A DNA stretch of 8,505 nucleotides from NCBI GenBank assembly GCA_046594105.1, contig JBKJQB010000171.1:1-8505 (forward strand), read 5' to 3'. Shown piece after piece: positions 1 through 6,695 of this stretch. Every line of letters starts with the position of its first letter. Within the stretch, counting starts at the first letter, position 1. The position numbers and the translations under genes are program-made. Under the pieces are notes generated by a model. That model saw only the letters and a list, made by a program, of their open reading frames with translations, did no database searches and was not told the origin of the DNA. The DNA comes from JBDSGC01 sp046594105. GTDB taxonomy: Bacteria > Acidobacteriota > Thermoanaerobaculia > Gp7-AA8.

Positions 1-272
1 TGCCGGCGATTGAATCGCTGCACGTAGCAGCCAGCGAACCACTTCATCCCGCGTGAGAGGGTGGGCTCCGGCGTCTCAATGATGATGTGGAAGTGATTGG
101 TCATCAGGCAGTACTGATGGATGACCCAGCGGAACCGCCTGACGGCTTCGGCCAGCAGAGCGAGGAACGCCAGGCGATCCTCATCGCAGCGGAAGACGTC
201 GCGCTGCTCAACGCCACGGTTGTGAATGTGCCAGGTTGCGCCCGCATGTTCGAGTCGGAGTGGTCGTGCCAT
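1..272 (-). CDS. REP-associated tyrosine transposase (Y1/IS200-like), N-terminal part, cut by left window edge
   Basis: Translating the minus strand from an ATG at 272 gives 90 residues open to the window edge. The start MARPLRLEHAGATWHIHNRG, followed by QRDVF, is typical of transposases that process REP palindromes (RAYT, Y1_Tnp superfamily). About residues 61-68 read NHFHIIIE; the His-x-His pair is the metal-binding HUH motif of the family. The catalytic tyrosine and the C-terminus lie outside the window. An in-frame TAG sits four codons upstream of the ATG, so this is the first possible start. A GAGG lies about 13 bases upstream, a weak and distant ribosome site. RAYTs nick and move single-stranded hairpin DNA, usually as single-copy domesticated genes next to their REP repeats, and the gene-free stretch at 273-876 carries candidate repeats. 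The family call is firm. Whether the gene is intact cannot be judged. Confidence 0.88.
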   Translation of the reverse strand, partial: MARPLRLEHAGATWHIHNRGVEQRDVFRCDEDRLAFLALLAEAVRRFRWVIHQYCLMTNHFHIIIETPEPTLSRGMKWFAGCYVQRFNRR

Positions 273-431
273 GCACCGAGGCTACCTCGGCAAAAGCAAA
301 GCCTTGTGGAAGAGGTCGCGCCGGTAGAATCTCGCCCTTCGAACCCCTCGGAATGGAACTTCTGGAACGATTCACTCTACGATCGGTAGCGGGTGAGAAT
401 GAGGACGCAGAGAGGAATCTCAGCGGGGCGG

Positions 432-545
432 AGACCTGACCCCGATCAATGGACCTGACCCCGATCAATGGACCGCCGATCAATGGACCGCTAACCAACA
501 AGCCGAAAGCCGCAGGATCATCCGGGCGTGATGGGGGTCAGGTCT
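432..545. repeat. Perfect 12-bp inverted repeat flanking the tandem array
   Basis: AGACCTGACCCC at 432-443 is exactly matched by its reverse complement GGGGTCAGGTCT at 534-545, with 90 bases between. Opposed copies of a short GC-rich motif are the usual arrangement of REP pairs beside Y1 transposases. A role as a transposase recognition site is inference. Confidence 0.6.
433..485. repeat. Short tandem repeat, 19-bp unit
   Basis: The unit GACCTGACCCCGATCAATG occurs twice back to back and identically (433-451 and 452-470). A third copy shortened to 15 bases by an internal deletion follows (471-485), and the array ends in a partial GACCG. The array carries the same GACCTGACCCC core that is found inverted at 534-544. 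Confidence 0.85.
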
Positions 546-631
546 GCGACTGGCTGGTCCGCAAGTCGACGGAATCCGCGAGCGAACGGTTTGAGCAGGT
601 CAGGTTCGGTTGACTCGGATCGAAACCGACT

Positions 632-668
632 TGACATCGCGCAATCGTAGTTTCCGGGGTTAATGTCA
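632..668. repeat. TGACAT/ATGTCA inverted repeat abutting a GGGTCAG motif
   Basis: TGACAT at 632-637 and ATGTCA at 663-668 are perfect 6-base inverted arms around a 25-base loop. A diverged copy of the local motif, GGGTCAGATC, follows directly at 669-678. The arms are short and could arise by chance; the link with the neighbouring motif is the reason to list it. Confidence 0.35.
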
Positions 669-876
669 GGGTCAGATCACCTCTCGGCAGTCGCTCACCT
701 ACCATCACGATCGCTGGACAATGAGTTCGGTCCCAAAATGAATGCGCGCAGACAGCAAGCAGAAGACCTGACTCTCAGTCCTGGCACGCCTACGATCTGT
801 TCACACACAACTGTCAAACCACGATCCACCAGACAATAAACGTACTGCAAGTGTAGCGGGAAGGTTAAGTAAGCCA

Positions 877-1314
877 GTGAGACGCCTTTTCAGAATTGCA
901 GCAGTCGGCGGCGTGATCATTTCCCTGTGGTTGTTGTTTGTCGTATTGCTCAACTCGTATCAGAACTCTCGCAGGCATCGCGAGGAGAAGAATTTACTGA
1001 CGATATCTCATCCTGCGGTTGTCACGTCTTTTACTGTCCAGGATCATTCAGATCAGACGCTATGGCGCGTTGAATCTACAAGTAGCATGTCGACTGAGAT
1101 ATCCCAGATCGAATACGGCAAGGTGCCTTCTGGTTTTGTGCAGCTCTTACCTATACCCGGACAGCGTCCGCGCCCTTTGCGGTACTCGGAGCGAATCACC
1201 ACCGTGACAGTTACGCCGGATGGGATTTTCACGCACGAAGGTGTCGCATCAGGACCAGCTGCATTCCTCGGTGAACACTACGAGTCTAGAAACGTTCCAA
1301 GACGATCGAGATGA
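877..1314 (+). CDS. Small membrane-anchored protein of unknown function
   Basis: This 145-residue protein begins at a GTG, with GGGAAGG 12 bases upstream (858-864) as a plausible but rather distant ribosome site. Residues about 7-25 form one hydrophobic helix (from IAAVGG to FVVLL) between basic residues on both sides. A charged stretch (about 32-38) and a soluble domain of about 105 residues follow. The soluble part has an ordered, non-random look: LWRVES near 62-67, then IEYGKVPSGF, QLLPIPGQRPRPL and a late IFTHEG. These features argue for a real folded domain outside or just under the membrane. I do not recognise the family. The gene is visibly less GC-rich than its neighbours, which, with the nearby transposase, may mean it was acquired. 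Its 3' end faces the siroheme gene, with 76 bases between and no clear terminator. Other starts cannot be excluded. Confidence 0.6.
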   Translation: MRRLFRIAAVGGVIISLWLLFVVLLNSYQNSRRHREEKNLLTISHPAVVTSFTVQDHSDQTLWRVESTSSMSTEISQIEYGKVPSGFVQLLPIPGQRPRPLRYSERITTVTVTPDGIFTHEGVASGPAAFLGEHYESRNVPRRSR

Positions 1315-1390
1315 ACAACGTCTATCGCTTGTATCGGCGTCACTCCACAGGAAACACGCGCGCACGAGTGCCGTCTCTCGCGCTGTCCTC

Positions 1391-2077
1391 TTACGCTGTC
1401 AGGCGCCGGCGCAACCACTCGCTGATTTCAACGCCGGCCGACTGGCAGGCTTGTGTCGCGGCAGCGAATGCTTCCGGCCGCCGTCCCTCGCGCAGCAGTT
1501 CGAGAACACCCGCTGCGAGGATGCCGTCGAAGAAGCGTTTGCGGTCGGCGTCGGTGGGGAGGGCGGTCTTCGCCGCCTCACGGAGGCTGCCGAAGAGGTC
1601 GTTGATTTCCGCGTACTCGGGGCCGACCTGGCGATCGAGATCGGCCTTGAGTCTGCGGGCCAGCGCGGGCGACTGGCCTCCGGTGGAGATGGCGATCTGC
1701 ACGCTGCCCTTCTCGATCACGGCGGGGACGAGGAAGTCGCCGAGGTCGGGGAGGTCGACGACGTTGACGGGGATGCGGCGCGTGCGGCAGTCGGCCGCGA
1801 CCTGCGTGTTGGTGGCGGGGTCACTGGTGGCGGCGATGACCAGCGTGGCGCCTTCGACGTCCGACGTCTCGTAGCGTTTGCGCTTTGTGGTCAGCAGACC
1901 GTTGCGCTCCCGCTCCAGGATCTCGCTCGCGAACTCCGGCGAGACGACGGCGAGCCGCGCGCCGTACCGCATCAGCATCTCCACTTTGCGGACGGCGACG
2001 GTGCCCCCTCCAACGATCAGCACCTCGCGGTTCTCGAGATCGAGGAAGAGGGGGCAGTGGGGGAATTGCCTGGTCAT
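1391..2077 (-). CDS. Precorrin-2 dehydrogenase / sirohydrochlorin ferrochelatase (CysG N-domain, Met8-like)
   Basis: The 228-residue cytoplasmic enzyme matches the N-terminal half of siroheme synthase. This family oxidises precorrin-2 to sirohydrochlorin with NAD+ and usually inserts iron to make siroheme, the cofactor of sulfite and nitrite reductases. A Rossmann dinucleotide site reads VGGGTVAVRK (22-31). NVVDLPDLGDF (105-115) carries the aspartate (D108) that aligns with the catalytic residue of the family. STGGQSPALARRLK (131-144) is the family signature, and a helical C-terminal dimer/chelatase region follows. The methyltransferase half of full CysG is absent, so uroporphyrinogen methylation must be encoded elsewhere. 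The ATG at 2077 starts just before the conserved core, although no good ribosome site precedes it. It lies 108 bases downstream of glyA on the same strand and is probably co-transcribed, but a REP-like hairpin lies between. No other tetrapyrrole gene is in the window. Confidence 0.92.
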   Translation of the reverse strand: MTRQFPHCPLFLDLENREVLIVGGGTVAVRKVEMLMRYGARLAVVSPEFASEILERERNGLLTTKRKRYETSDVEGATLVIAATSDPATNTQVAADCRTRRIPVNVVDLPDLGDFLVPAVIEKGSVQIAISTGGQSPALARRLKADLDRQVGPEYAEINDLFGSLREAAKTALPTDADRKRFFDGILAAGVLELLREGRRPEAFAAATQACQSAGVEISEWLRRRLTA

Positions 2078-2120
2078 CGTGGGTTGGATACCGGCAGATG
2101 AGGACAGGAGAAACGTGAAC

Positions 2121-2171
2121 CCCTCATCCGCCGCTTCGCGGCACCTTCTCCCCGCTGCGGCGGGGAGAAGG
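2121..2171. repeat. Two-hairpin REP-like element between glyA and the siroheme gene
   Basis: Two adjacent hairpins are visible. The first is GCCGC-TTC-GCGGC (2130-2142). The second has perfect 12-bp arms, CCTTCTCCCCGC (2144-2155) and GCGGGGAGAAGG (2160-2171), around a TGCG loop. The arrangement, including the leading CCCTCATCCG, resembles repetitive extragenic palindromes common in GC-rich bacteria. It lies 14 bases past the glyA stop. It could stall transcription or stabilise the glyA transcript end, but there is no T-run for a standard intrinsic terminator. Confidence 0.8.
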
Positions 2172-2185
2172 GACTCGCGGGTTTG

Positions 2186-3466
2186 CTAGTAGATCGGGAA
2201 GCGGTCACAGAGCTCCTTGACCTGCTTTTTTACCTCGACCATCACTGCGGCATCGCCCTTCGAGTCGAGCACGCGCGCGATCAGCCCGGCGATGGTTTCC
2301 ATCTCCGGCTCCCGCAGGCCGCGCGTGGTCACGGCCGGCGATCCCATGCGGATCCCCGAGGCCACCATCGGCTTCTGCGTGTCGAAAGGGATGGTGTTCT
2401 TGTTGACGGTGATGTTGGCACTCTCCAGGAACTTCTCGCCGTCCTTGCCTGTGGTTCCCTTAGAGAAGACATCAGCCATGAACAGATGGTTGTCGGTGCC
2501 GCCGGAGACGATGCGGAAGCCGTTGTCGGCCACCGCCTGGGCCAGCGACTTGGCGTTGCGGATGACCTGCGCCTGGTACTCCTTGAACTGCGGCTGCATG
2601 GCCTCGTTGAAGGAGACCGCTTTCGCCGCGATGATGTGAACGAGCGGGCCGCCCTGCACGCCGGGGAACACCGAGCGATCGAGATCCTTGGCGTACTGCT
2701 GCTTGCAGAGGATCAGGCCGGCGCGCGGTCCGCGCAGCGTCTTGTGCGTGGTGGTGGTCACGAAGTCGGCGTACGGGACAGGGGAGGGATGCAGACCGGC
2801 CGCCACCAGTCCGGCGATGTGCGCCATGTCTGCCATCATCAGCGATCCGCTGCGGTCGCAGATCTGCCGGATGCGTTGGAAGTCGATGATGCGGGAGTAA
2901 GCCGACGCGCCGCAGATGAGCAGCCGCGGCTTGTGCTCCATGGCCAGCGCCTCCATCTCGTCGTAGTCGATGAGCTCATCGTCCTTGCGCACGTGATAGG
3001 CCACCACCTTGAAGTCGCGGCCGCTGTAAGAGAGCGGATGTCCATGAGTCAGATGCCCGCCGTGCGAGAGATCCAGTCCCATGATGGTGTCGCCCGGCTT
3101 GAGCACGGTGAAGTAGACCGACATGTTCGCCTGCGATCCCGAATGCGGTTGCACGTTGGCGTGCTCGGCGCCGAACAGCTTCCTGGCCCGGTCGATGGCG
3201 ATGCTTTCCACGATGTCGGTGGGCCCGCATCCGCCGTAGTAGCGCTTTCCGGGATACCCCTCGGCGTACTTGTTCGTGAACACCGAGCCCATCGCGGTAA
3301 GCACCGCTTTGGAAACGTGGTTCTCCGAGGCGATCAGCTCGAGCGTGTCGTTCTGGCGGACCGTCTCCAGCCGGATGGCGTCGGCGATCTGCGGATCGAC
3401 ATCGTCGAGAGTGCGCTGAAGGAAGTCGTGCCCCGTGGCGGCCTGCTCTTCATGGATCGTGGTCAT
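2186..3466 (-). CDS. glyA: Serine hydroxymethyltransferase
   Basis: This 426-residue cytoplasmic PLP enzyme interconverts serine and glycine while loading a one-carbon unit on tetrahydrofolate. It is close to the usual bacterial length of about 415-430. Visible signatures are LELIASEN (42-49), YAEGYPGKRYYGG (67-79), the substrate-site run HSGSQAN (108-114), MADMAHIAGLVAAG (211-224) and TTTTHKTLRGPRAG (237-250), in which K242 is the Schiff-base lysine. The C-terminal SGIRMGSPAVTTRG is also present. All key residues seem intact. The ATG at 3466 has a GGAG nine bases upstream. Its promoter should lie in the short divergent gap shared with the YfhO-like gene. The siroheme-enzyme gene follows on the same strand. 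With folC also in the window, one-carbon metabolism is represented twice, in separate transcription units. Confidence 0.98.
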   Translation of the reverse strand: MTTIHEEQAATGHDFLQRTLDDVDPQIADAIRLETVRQNDTLELIASENHVSKAVLTAMGSVFTNKYAEGYPGKRYYGGCGPTDIVESIAIDRARKLFGAEHANVQPHSGSQANMSVYFTVLKPGDTIMGLDLSHGGHLTHGHPLSYSGRDFKVVAYHVRKDDELIDYDEMEALAMEHKPRLLICGASAYSRIIDFQRIRQICDRSGSLMMADMAHIAGLVAAGLHPSPVPYADFVTTTTHKTLRGPRAGLILCKQQYAKDLDRSVFPGVQGGPLVHIIAAKAVSFNEAMQPQFKEYQAQVIRNAKSLAQAVADNGFRIVSGGTDNHLFMADVFSKGTTGKDGEKFLESANITVNKNTIPFDTQKPMVASGIRMGSPAVTTRGLREPEMETIAGLIARVLDSKGDAAVMVEVKKQVKELCDRFPIY

Positions 3467-3475
3467 TGCCTAGTT

Positions 3476-3479
3476 CTCC
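3476..3479 (-). promoter_or_regulatory. Ribosome binding site of glyA
   Basis: On the minus strand GGAG (within CGGAGAA) sits nine bases before the ATG at 3466, supporting that start. Confidence 0.65.
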
Positions 3480-3572
3480 GTTTTTGCGTCCGCCGCGTTG
3501 CGTCCCGCCTCGGTTGGAATCGGGCCAGCCTTGAAGGATCAGGGCCTGCAGGCCGCGCCGGGATCTTACAAT

Positions 3573-3576
3573 GAGG
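3573..3576 (+). promoter_or_regulatory. Ribosome binding site of the YfhO-like gene
   Basis: GAGG lies seven bases before the ATG at 3584. This is ideal spacing and decides the start. Confidence 0.65.
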
Positions 3577-3583
3577 CCACCGG

Positions 3584-5524
3584 ATGAGCGAGCAGGGGAG
3601 TGAGCGGCGCAACCGCCGCGATTGGACGATCGCAGCGGGAGCTCTCGTCGCGCTGGCGATCGCGGCAATCGCCATCTTCGGTTTCTTCTTTCATCGCGAC
3701 AACTTCTCCACCCACTACCCGATCAAGGTGATCTCGGCGCAGACGTTCCTCGCGGGTGAGCTGCCATGGTGGAACTTCTATGACGGCGGCGGCCAGCCTC
3801 TGGCGGGGAATCCCAACACGCTGACGTTTTATCCCGACAACTTTCTCTATCTGCTCTTTCCCGCTCATGTCGCCTTCAACCTGCACTTCCTGCTGCATCT
3901 GCTGATCGGGTGGCTGGCCATGCGGGTGCTCAGTCGGTCGGCCTTCGCCGCGTGGGTGTATGTGCTCAGCGGGATGGCCATCTCCTGCCTGTCGTTCTAC
4001 AACCTGATCACGGCCATCGCGCTGATTCCTCTGGCGCTTCTGGCCGTCGAGCGCAGTTCGGTGGCCGGGCTGGGCCTCAGCTTCGGGCTGCTGGCCCTCG
4101 CCGGTGAGCCGGTGACGCTGGTGGCGACGGCGATCGCCTGCGCCATCGCCGGCTTCGATCGCATGCGGTTGCGCATGGCCTGGTCGGTTCCGCTTGCCCT
4201 TCTCATCGCGTCGCCTCTGGTCCTGGCATGGTCGGAGATCTCCTCGGAAGTGGAGCGAGGGGCCCACCGTTACTCGGCGGCCACCGTGCTCAACGCCTCG
4301 CTGGACCCGCGACGGTTTCTGGAAATGATCACCGGGCCGATCGTCCCCTCCGCGGGACCTCATCTGTTCCCGACGTTGTTCATCGGCTTCATCGTGCTGC
4401 CGGCCCTGCTGCGTCGATCGCGTTACACCGTGATCGTGGCGGTGATGGCCTTCTTCGCTCTGGGATCGTGGAACCCGATCGTGCGAGCGGCCGTCTCGTC
4501 CTTCGATTGGTTACGGATCGGGCGTTTTCCGGAAAAGTTCGCCCTTCCGATGTGCGTGGCCCTGGTCGTCCTGATCGGCCAGTTCGTGCGGCAGTCCCGC
4601 GCGCCGCGGATCTGGGCGCTGGTCACGTTCCTCCCTCTGATCTTCGTCGCCACGACCACGCTGCCAATCGATTGGTTCTCGCCGTATCGGGTTCGTCCCG
4701 GTCCCACGGTTCGAGTCGCGCAGGCGCCGCTCCCCGGCGGACAGGAAGTATCGCGCAGCGACTATCGGCTGCGGGCCGAGAGGCTGGATCCGCTGTTCGG
4801 CGCCGTCGCCAATGTGCGGTATGCCGGCGATCGCTCGCCGGACGGAATGTTCTCGCTGATGTCGAGGATCGCTGCGGAGCGAGCGGCCACCACCCACAAT
4901 CCGCGCTGGTTGCAGATCGCCGGTTGCAGCAACGTTCCGGGAGCTCTGCCTCGGGCCATGATCGTGACCCGGGCGCAGGGCACCGCCTCCGTTGCCGACG
5001 CCGTGCGCAGGATCGAAGATCCACGATTCGATTTCCGGGCGGAGGCCGTGGCACCGATGCGGCTGGACGGTTTCGTCTCACCGGCGATGGCCACCGTGGA
5101 GAAGATCGTGGAGTCGCCGCAGGCTCTCCACATCACCGTCAGCACGCCGGCGCCGGCGCTTCTGTTTGTGAACGAGACGTTTTTTCGGGCGTGGGTGGCG
5201 AGGGCGGGATCTCAGGAATTGCAGACCGTGCCGCTCGATCTGGATCGGCTCGGAGTGATGGTTCCGGCAGGCCGGACGACGGTCAGTCTTCGTTTCGGCC
5301 GCCGGAGAACGGCCGTCGTCGCGGCGTGGGTCCTCTCATCGCTCTGCATCCTCGCTCTCCTCTTCTGGATTCGCGTCCAGAAACGCGATGGCAGCGCCGG
5401 CCAGATAGAGAGAGCCTCCCACGAAGATGCTGCGAGCGTCGTCCCCCAGAGCCAGCCGCATGGCCCGATCGGGGTCGGGCTCCTCGATCACCGCGATTCC
5501 CATCTGACGAGCCATCCTCGCTAG
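3584..5524 (+). CDS. YfhO-family polytopic membrane protein, probable GT-C-type glycosyltransferase
   Basis: The 646-residue protein has a basic N-terminal tail, a first membrane helix at about 14-37, and a conserved-looking outer loop (FSTHYPIKVISAQTFLAGEL, then PWWN, GNPNTL and FYPDNFLYLLFP). About nine further hydrophobic segments run to residue 360. A soluble region of about 200 residues follows and ends in a small beta-rich part (LLFVNETFFRAWVAR, then VPAGRTTVSLRF), then a last helix at 577-596. This layout matches YfhO-like proteins, which resemble GT-C transferases using lipid-linked sugars and are tied to envelope polymer glycosylation in Firmicutes. Donor and acceptor here are unknown. 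The final helix and a 50-residue polar tail (from residue 585) are encoded opposite the 3' end of folC, a 189-bp tail-to-tail overlap. The tail has low-complexity polar character and may be of recent origin. Family call fairly sure; enzymatic role inferred. Confidence 0.82.
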   Translation: MSEQGSERRNRRDWTIAAGALVALAIAAIAIFGFFFHRDNFSTHYPIKVISAQTFLAGELPWWNFYDGGGQPLAGNPNTLTFYPDNFLYLLFPAHVAFNLHFLLHLLIGWLAMRVLSRSAFAAWVYVLSGMAISCLSFYNLITAIALIPLALLAVERSSVAGLGLSFGLLALAGEPVTLVATAIACAIAGFDRMRLRMAWSVPLALLIASPLVLAWSEISSEVERGAHRYSAATVLNASLDPRRFLEMITGPIVPSAGPHLFPTLFIGFIVLPALLRRSRYTVIVAVMAFFALGSWNPIVRAAVSSFDWLRIGRFPEKFALPMCVALVVLIGQFVRQSRAPRIWALVTFLPLIFVATTTLPIDWFSPYRVRPGPTVRVAQAPLPGGQEVSRSDYRLRAERLDPLFGAVANVRYAGDRSPDGMFSLMSRIAAERAATTHNPRWLQIAGCSNVPGALPRAMIVTRAQGTASVADAVRRIEDPRFDFRAEAVAPMRLDGFVSPAMATVEKIVESPQALHITVSTPAPALLFVNETFFRAWVARAGSQELQTVPLDLDRLGVMVPAGRTTVSLRFGRRRTAVVAAWVLSSLCILALLFWIRVQKRDGSAGQIERASHEDAASVVPQSQPHGPIGVGLLDHRDSHLTSHPR

Positions 5525-6680
5525 ATTGATTGAAGGCACCGAGCGGGGAGGATAGGGCTCCGTGGTCACGATCGAGTCGAAACGCGGGAAGAGCGTCGCC
5601 GCCACCTGGTCCACATCCTTGTCGGCCATGATGCCGAAGACGAGCCGCCGCGGTCGTGCCAGATTCGCGTCGAGGAACGGCGCGATGGCCAGCGCGGCGT
5701 GGGCGTTGTGGCAGCCGTCCACCCAGATCTCCCGACCGTTTCGGAGGAATCTCTCCAGTCGTCCGCGCCAGCGTGTGGTGGCCACTCCGCGCTCGATCGA
5801 TTCTGCGGTGATGGCAGGAAAACGACGGTGAAGCTCCTCCGCCGCACGGACCGCCAAAGCTGCGTTCCGGCCTTGAAACGATCCCGGCAGCGGCGTCGGA
5901 TGCGAGCCGGTGACCAGATGAAAGGGACAATCGAATTGCGCGGCGCGCCGCTGGAGGACCTCGACGATCATCGGATCTTCGTTCGACGTCAGCACCATCG
6001 CACCGCGGTGGATCACGCCCGCTTTTTCCCGCGCAATCTTGCGGAGGGTCGTGCTGACGTCGCTGGAGGATCTCGACGATCATCGGATCTTCGTTCGACG
6101 TCAGCACGATCGCACCGCGGTGGATCACGCCCGCTTTCTCCCGCGCTATCTTGCGGAGGGTCGTGCCGAGGTATTCCGTGTGGTCGAGGCCGATGGGCGT
6201 GATCAGCGCGGCGAGAGGCCGCACGACGTTGGTGGCATCCAGCCGGCCGCCCATCCCCACCTCCAGCACGGCCACATCGCAGCCTGTTTCAGAGAAGGCG
6301 ATGAAGGCGATCAGCGTCAGCGCCTCAAAGTACGTCGGCAGGATGGAAGCCTTCACCGAAGCCATGCGAAGAAGGGCGATGGCGCGGTCGAGAGCTTCCG
6401 CGTCGATGGGGGTTCCGTCGACGGACCAGCGCTCGCGGATCTCCACCAGATGCGGTGAGGTGTACAGCGCGGTGCGATAGCCCGATTGTTGGAGGATCGA
6501 CGCCAGCGTGGCGGAGGTCGAGCCCTTCCCATTCGTGCCCGCCACGATGATGCTTGGAAAAGTCTTCTGCGGGTTGTGCAGGATTCGGAGCAAGGCACGC
6601 ATGCGACCGAGGCCGGGACGGATTCCGGAACCCTGCAGCGCGTCGAGCCAGTCCAGTGCGCTGGCGTTGTCGAGACTCAT
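5336..6680 (-). pseudogene. folC: Folylpolyglutamate synthase / dihydrofolate synthase, frameshifted by an internal 112-bp duplication
   Basis: FolC adds glutamate to folates (and to dihydropteroate in the bifunctional type) using ATP in the cytoplasm. From the ATG at 6680 the first part reads cleanly through the P-loop GTNGKGS (48-54), YTSPHLVEIRER, EVGMGGRLDATN and IGLDHTEYLGTTLRKIAREK. It loses frame at about 6061. The rest is intact one frame over: IREKAG-type helix again, VLQRRAAQFDC, WRGRLERFL, VDGCHNAHAA, FGIMADKDVD and a normal C-terminus with stop at 5336. The break is a 112-bp tandem duplication (5949-6060, 6061-6172). Deleting one copy leaves 1,233 bases, exactly 411 codons, the normal FolC length. 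A GTG at 6689 is an alternative start; neither start has a strong ribosome site. accD lies upstream on the same strand, the classical accD-folC order. Because FolC is usually essential, an assembly error joining two strain variants is at least as likely as a true pseudogene. Confidence 0.9.
5949..6172. repeat. 112-bp imperfect tandem duplication inside folC
   Basis: Copy A (5949-6060) and copy B (6061-6172) both begin CGCTGGAGGA and align without gaps, differing at 6 of 112 positions. In the folC frame two differences are silent (ATA/ATT, GAG/GAA). Four are replacements: Ile to Met, Ile to Val, and Leu-Gly to Val-Ser at the junction. Since 112 is not a multiple of three, the second copy shifts the frame. 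The last bases of copy A, TCGTGCTGACGTCG (6049-6062), are the exact reverse complement of 6096-6109 in copy B. Confidence 0.95.
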
Positions 6681-6695
6681 CGCGTCCACGCCGAA

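Larger units (their letters stand above)
273..876. other. Gene-free stretch with degenerate REP-like repeats
   Basis: About 600 bases with no convincing gene lie between the divergent transposase start and the small plus-strand gene at 877. Short open frames here lack recognisable domains and ribosome sites. The core GACCTGAC (or its complement GTCAGGTC) recurs in both orientations. Forward copies are at 433-440, 452-459 and 765-772. Reverse copies are at 538-544 and 598-604, and a diverged GGGTCAGATC is at 669-678. This density next to a REP-type transposase suggests these are the transposase's own repeat family, partly decayed. That link is inferred from position and symmetry. Confidence 0.6.
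3467..3583. promoter_or_regulatory. Divergent promoter region between glyA and the YfhO-like gene
   Basis: The 117 bases between two genes read outward must hold both promoters, unless transcription of either starts inside the opposite gene. I cannot point to a convincing -35/-10 pair with normal spacing. TTGAAG (3531-3536) and TTACAAT (3566-3572) are plus-strand lookalikes about 29 bases apart, which is too far. The only strong symmetry is the perfect 12-bp palindrome GGCCTGCAGGCC at 3543-3554, about 30 bases before the plus-strand start codon. It could be an operator, but nothing shows a regulator. Confidence 0.4.

Noticed and set aside
433..485. A small CRISPR-like array
   Set aside because: The repeats are directly adjacent with no unique spacers, and no cas gene is present.
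87..501. Short open frames on both strands near the left end
   Set aside because: They overlap the transposase or cross the repeat array, and none has a domain, a ribosome site or sensible composition.
1315..1390. A terminator between the convergent genes at 1314 and 1391
   Set aside because: Only weak GC-rich symmetry is present and no stem with a T-run could be identified.
1220..2101. A 293-residue plus-strand open frame over the siroheme gene
   Set aside because: It is antisense to a clear precorrin-2 dehydrogenase and overlaps the end of the small gene at 877-1314; its Gly/Asp/Arg-rich text is typical shadow sequence.
2183..3574. A 463-residue plus-strand open frame covering all of glyA
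   Set aside because: It is the exact antisense of glyA, rich in Arg, His, Val and Asp as expected from GC-rich mirror frames, and has no recognisable domain.
4228..5529. A 433-residue plus-strand open frame inside the YfhO-like gene
   Set aside because: It is another frame of the same DNA, Arg/Gly/Ala-rich with no membrane segments. The YfhO-like frame has coherent helices and a ribosome site.
5283..6689. A continuous 468-residue frame as an extended FolC
   Set aside because: After the duplication (below about 6061) this frame turns into Arg/Gly/Pro-rich nonsense, while the real FolC C-terminus continues one frame over. The length is accidental.
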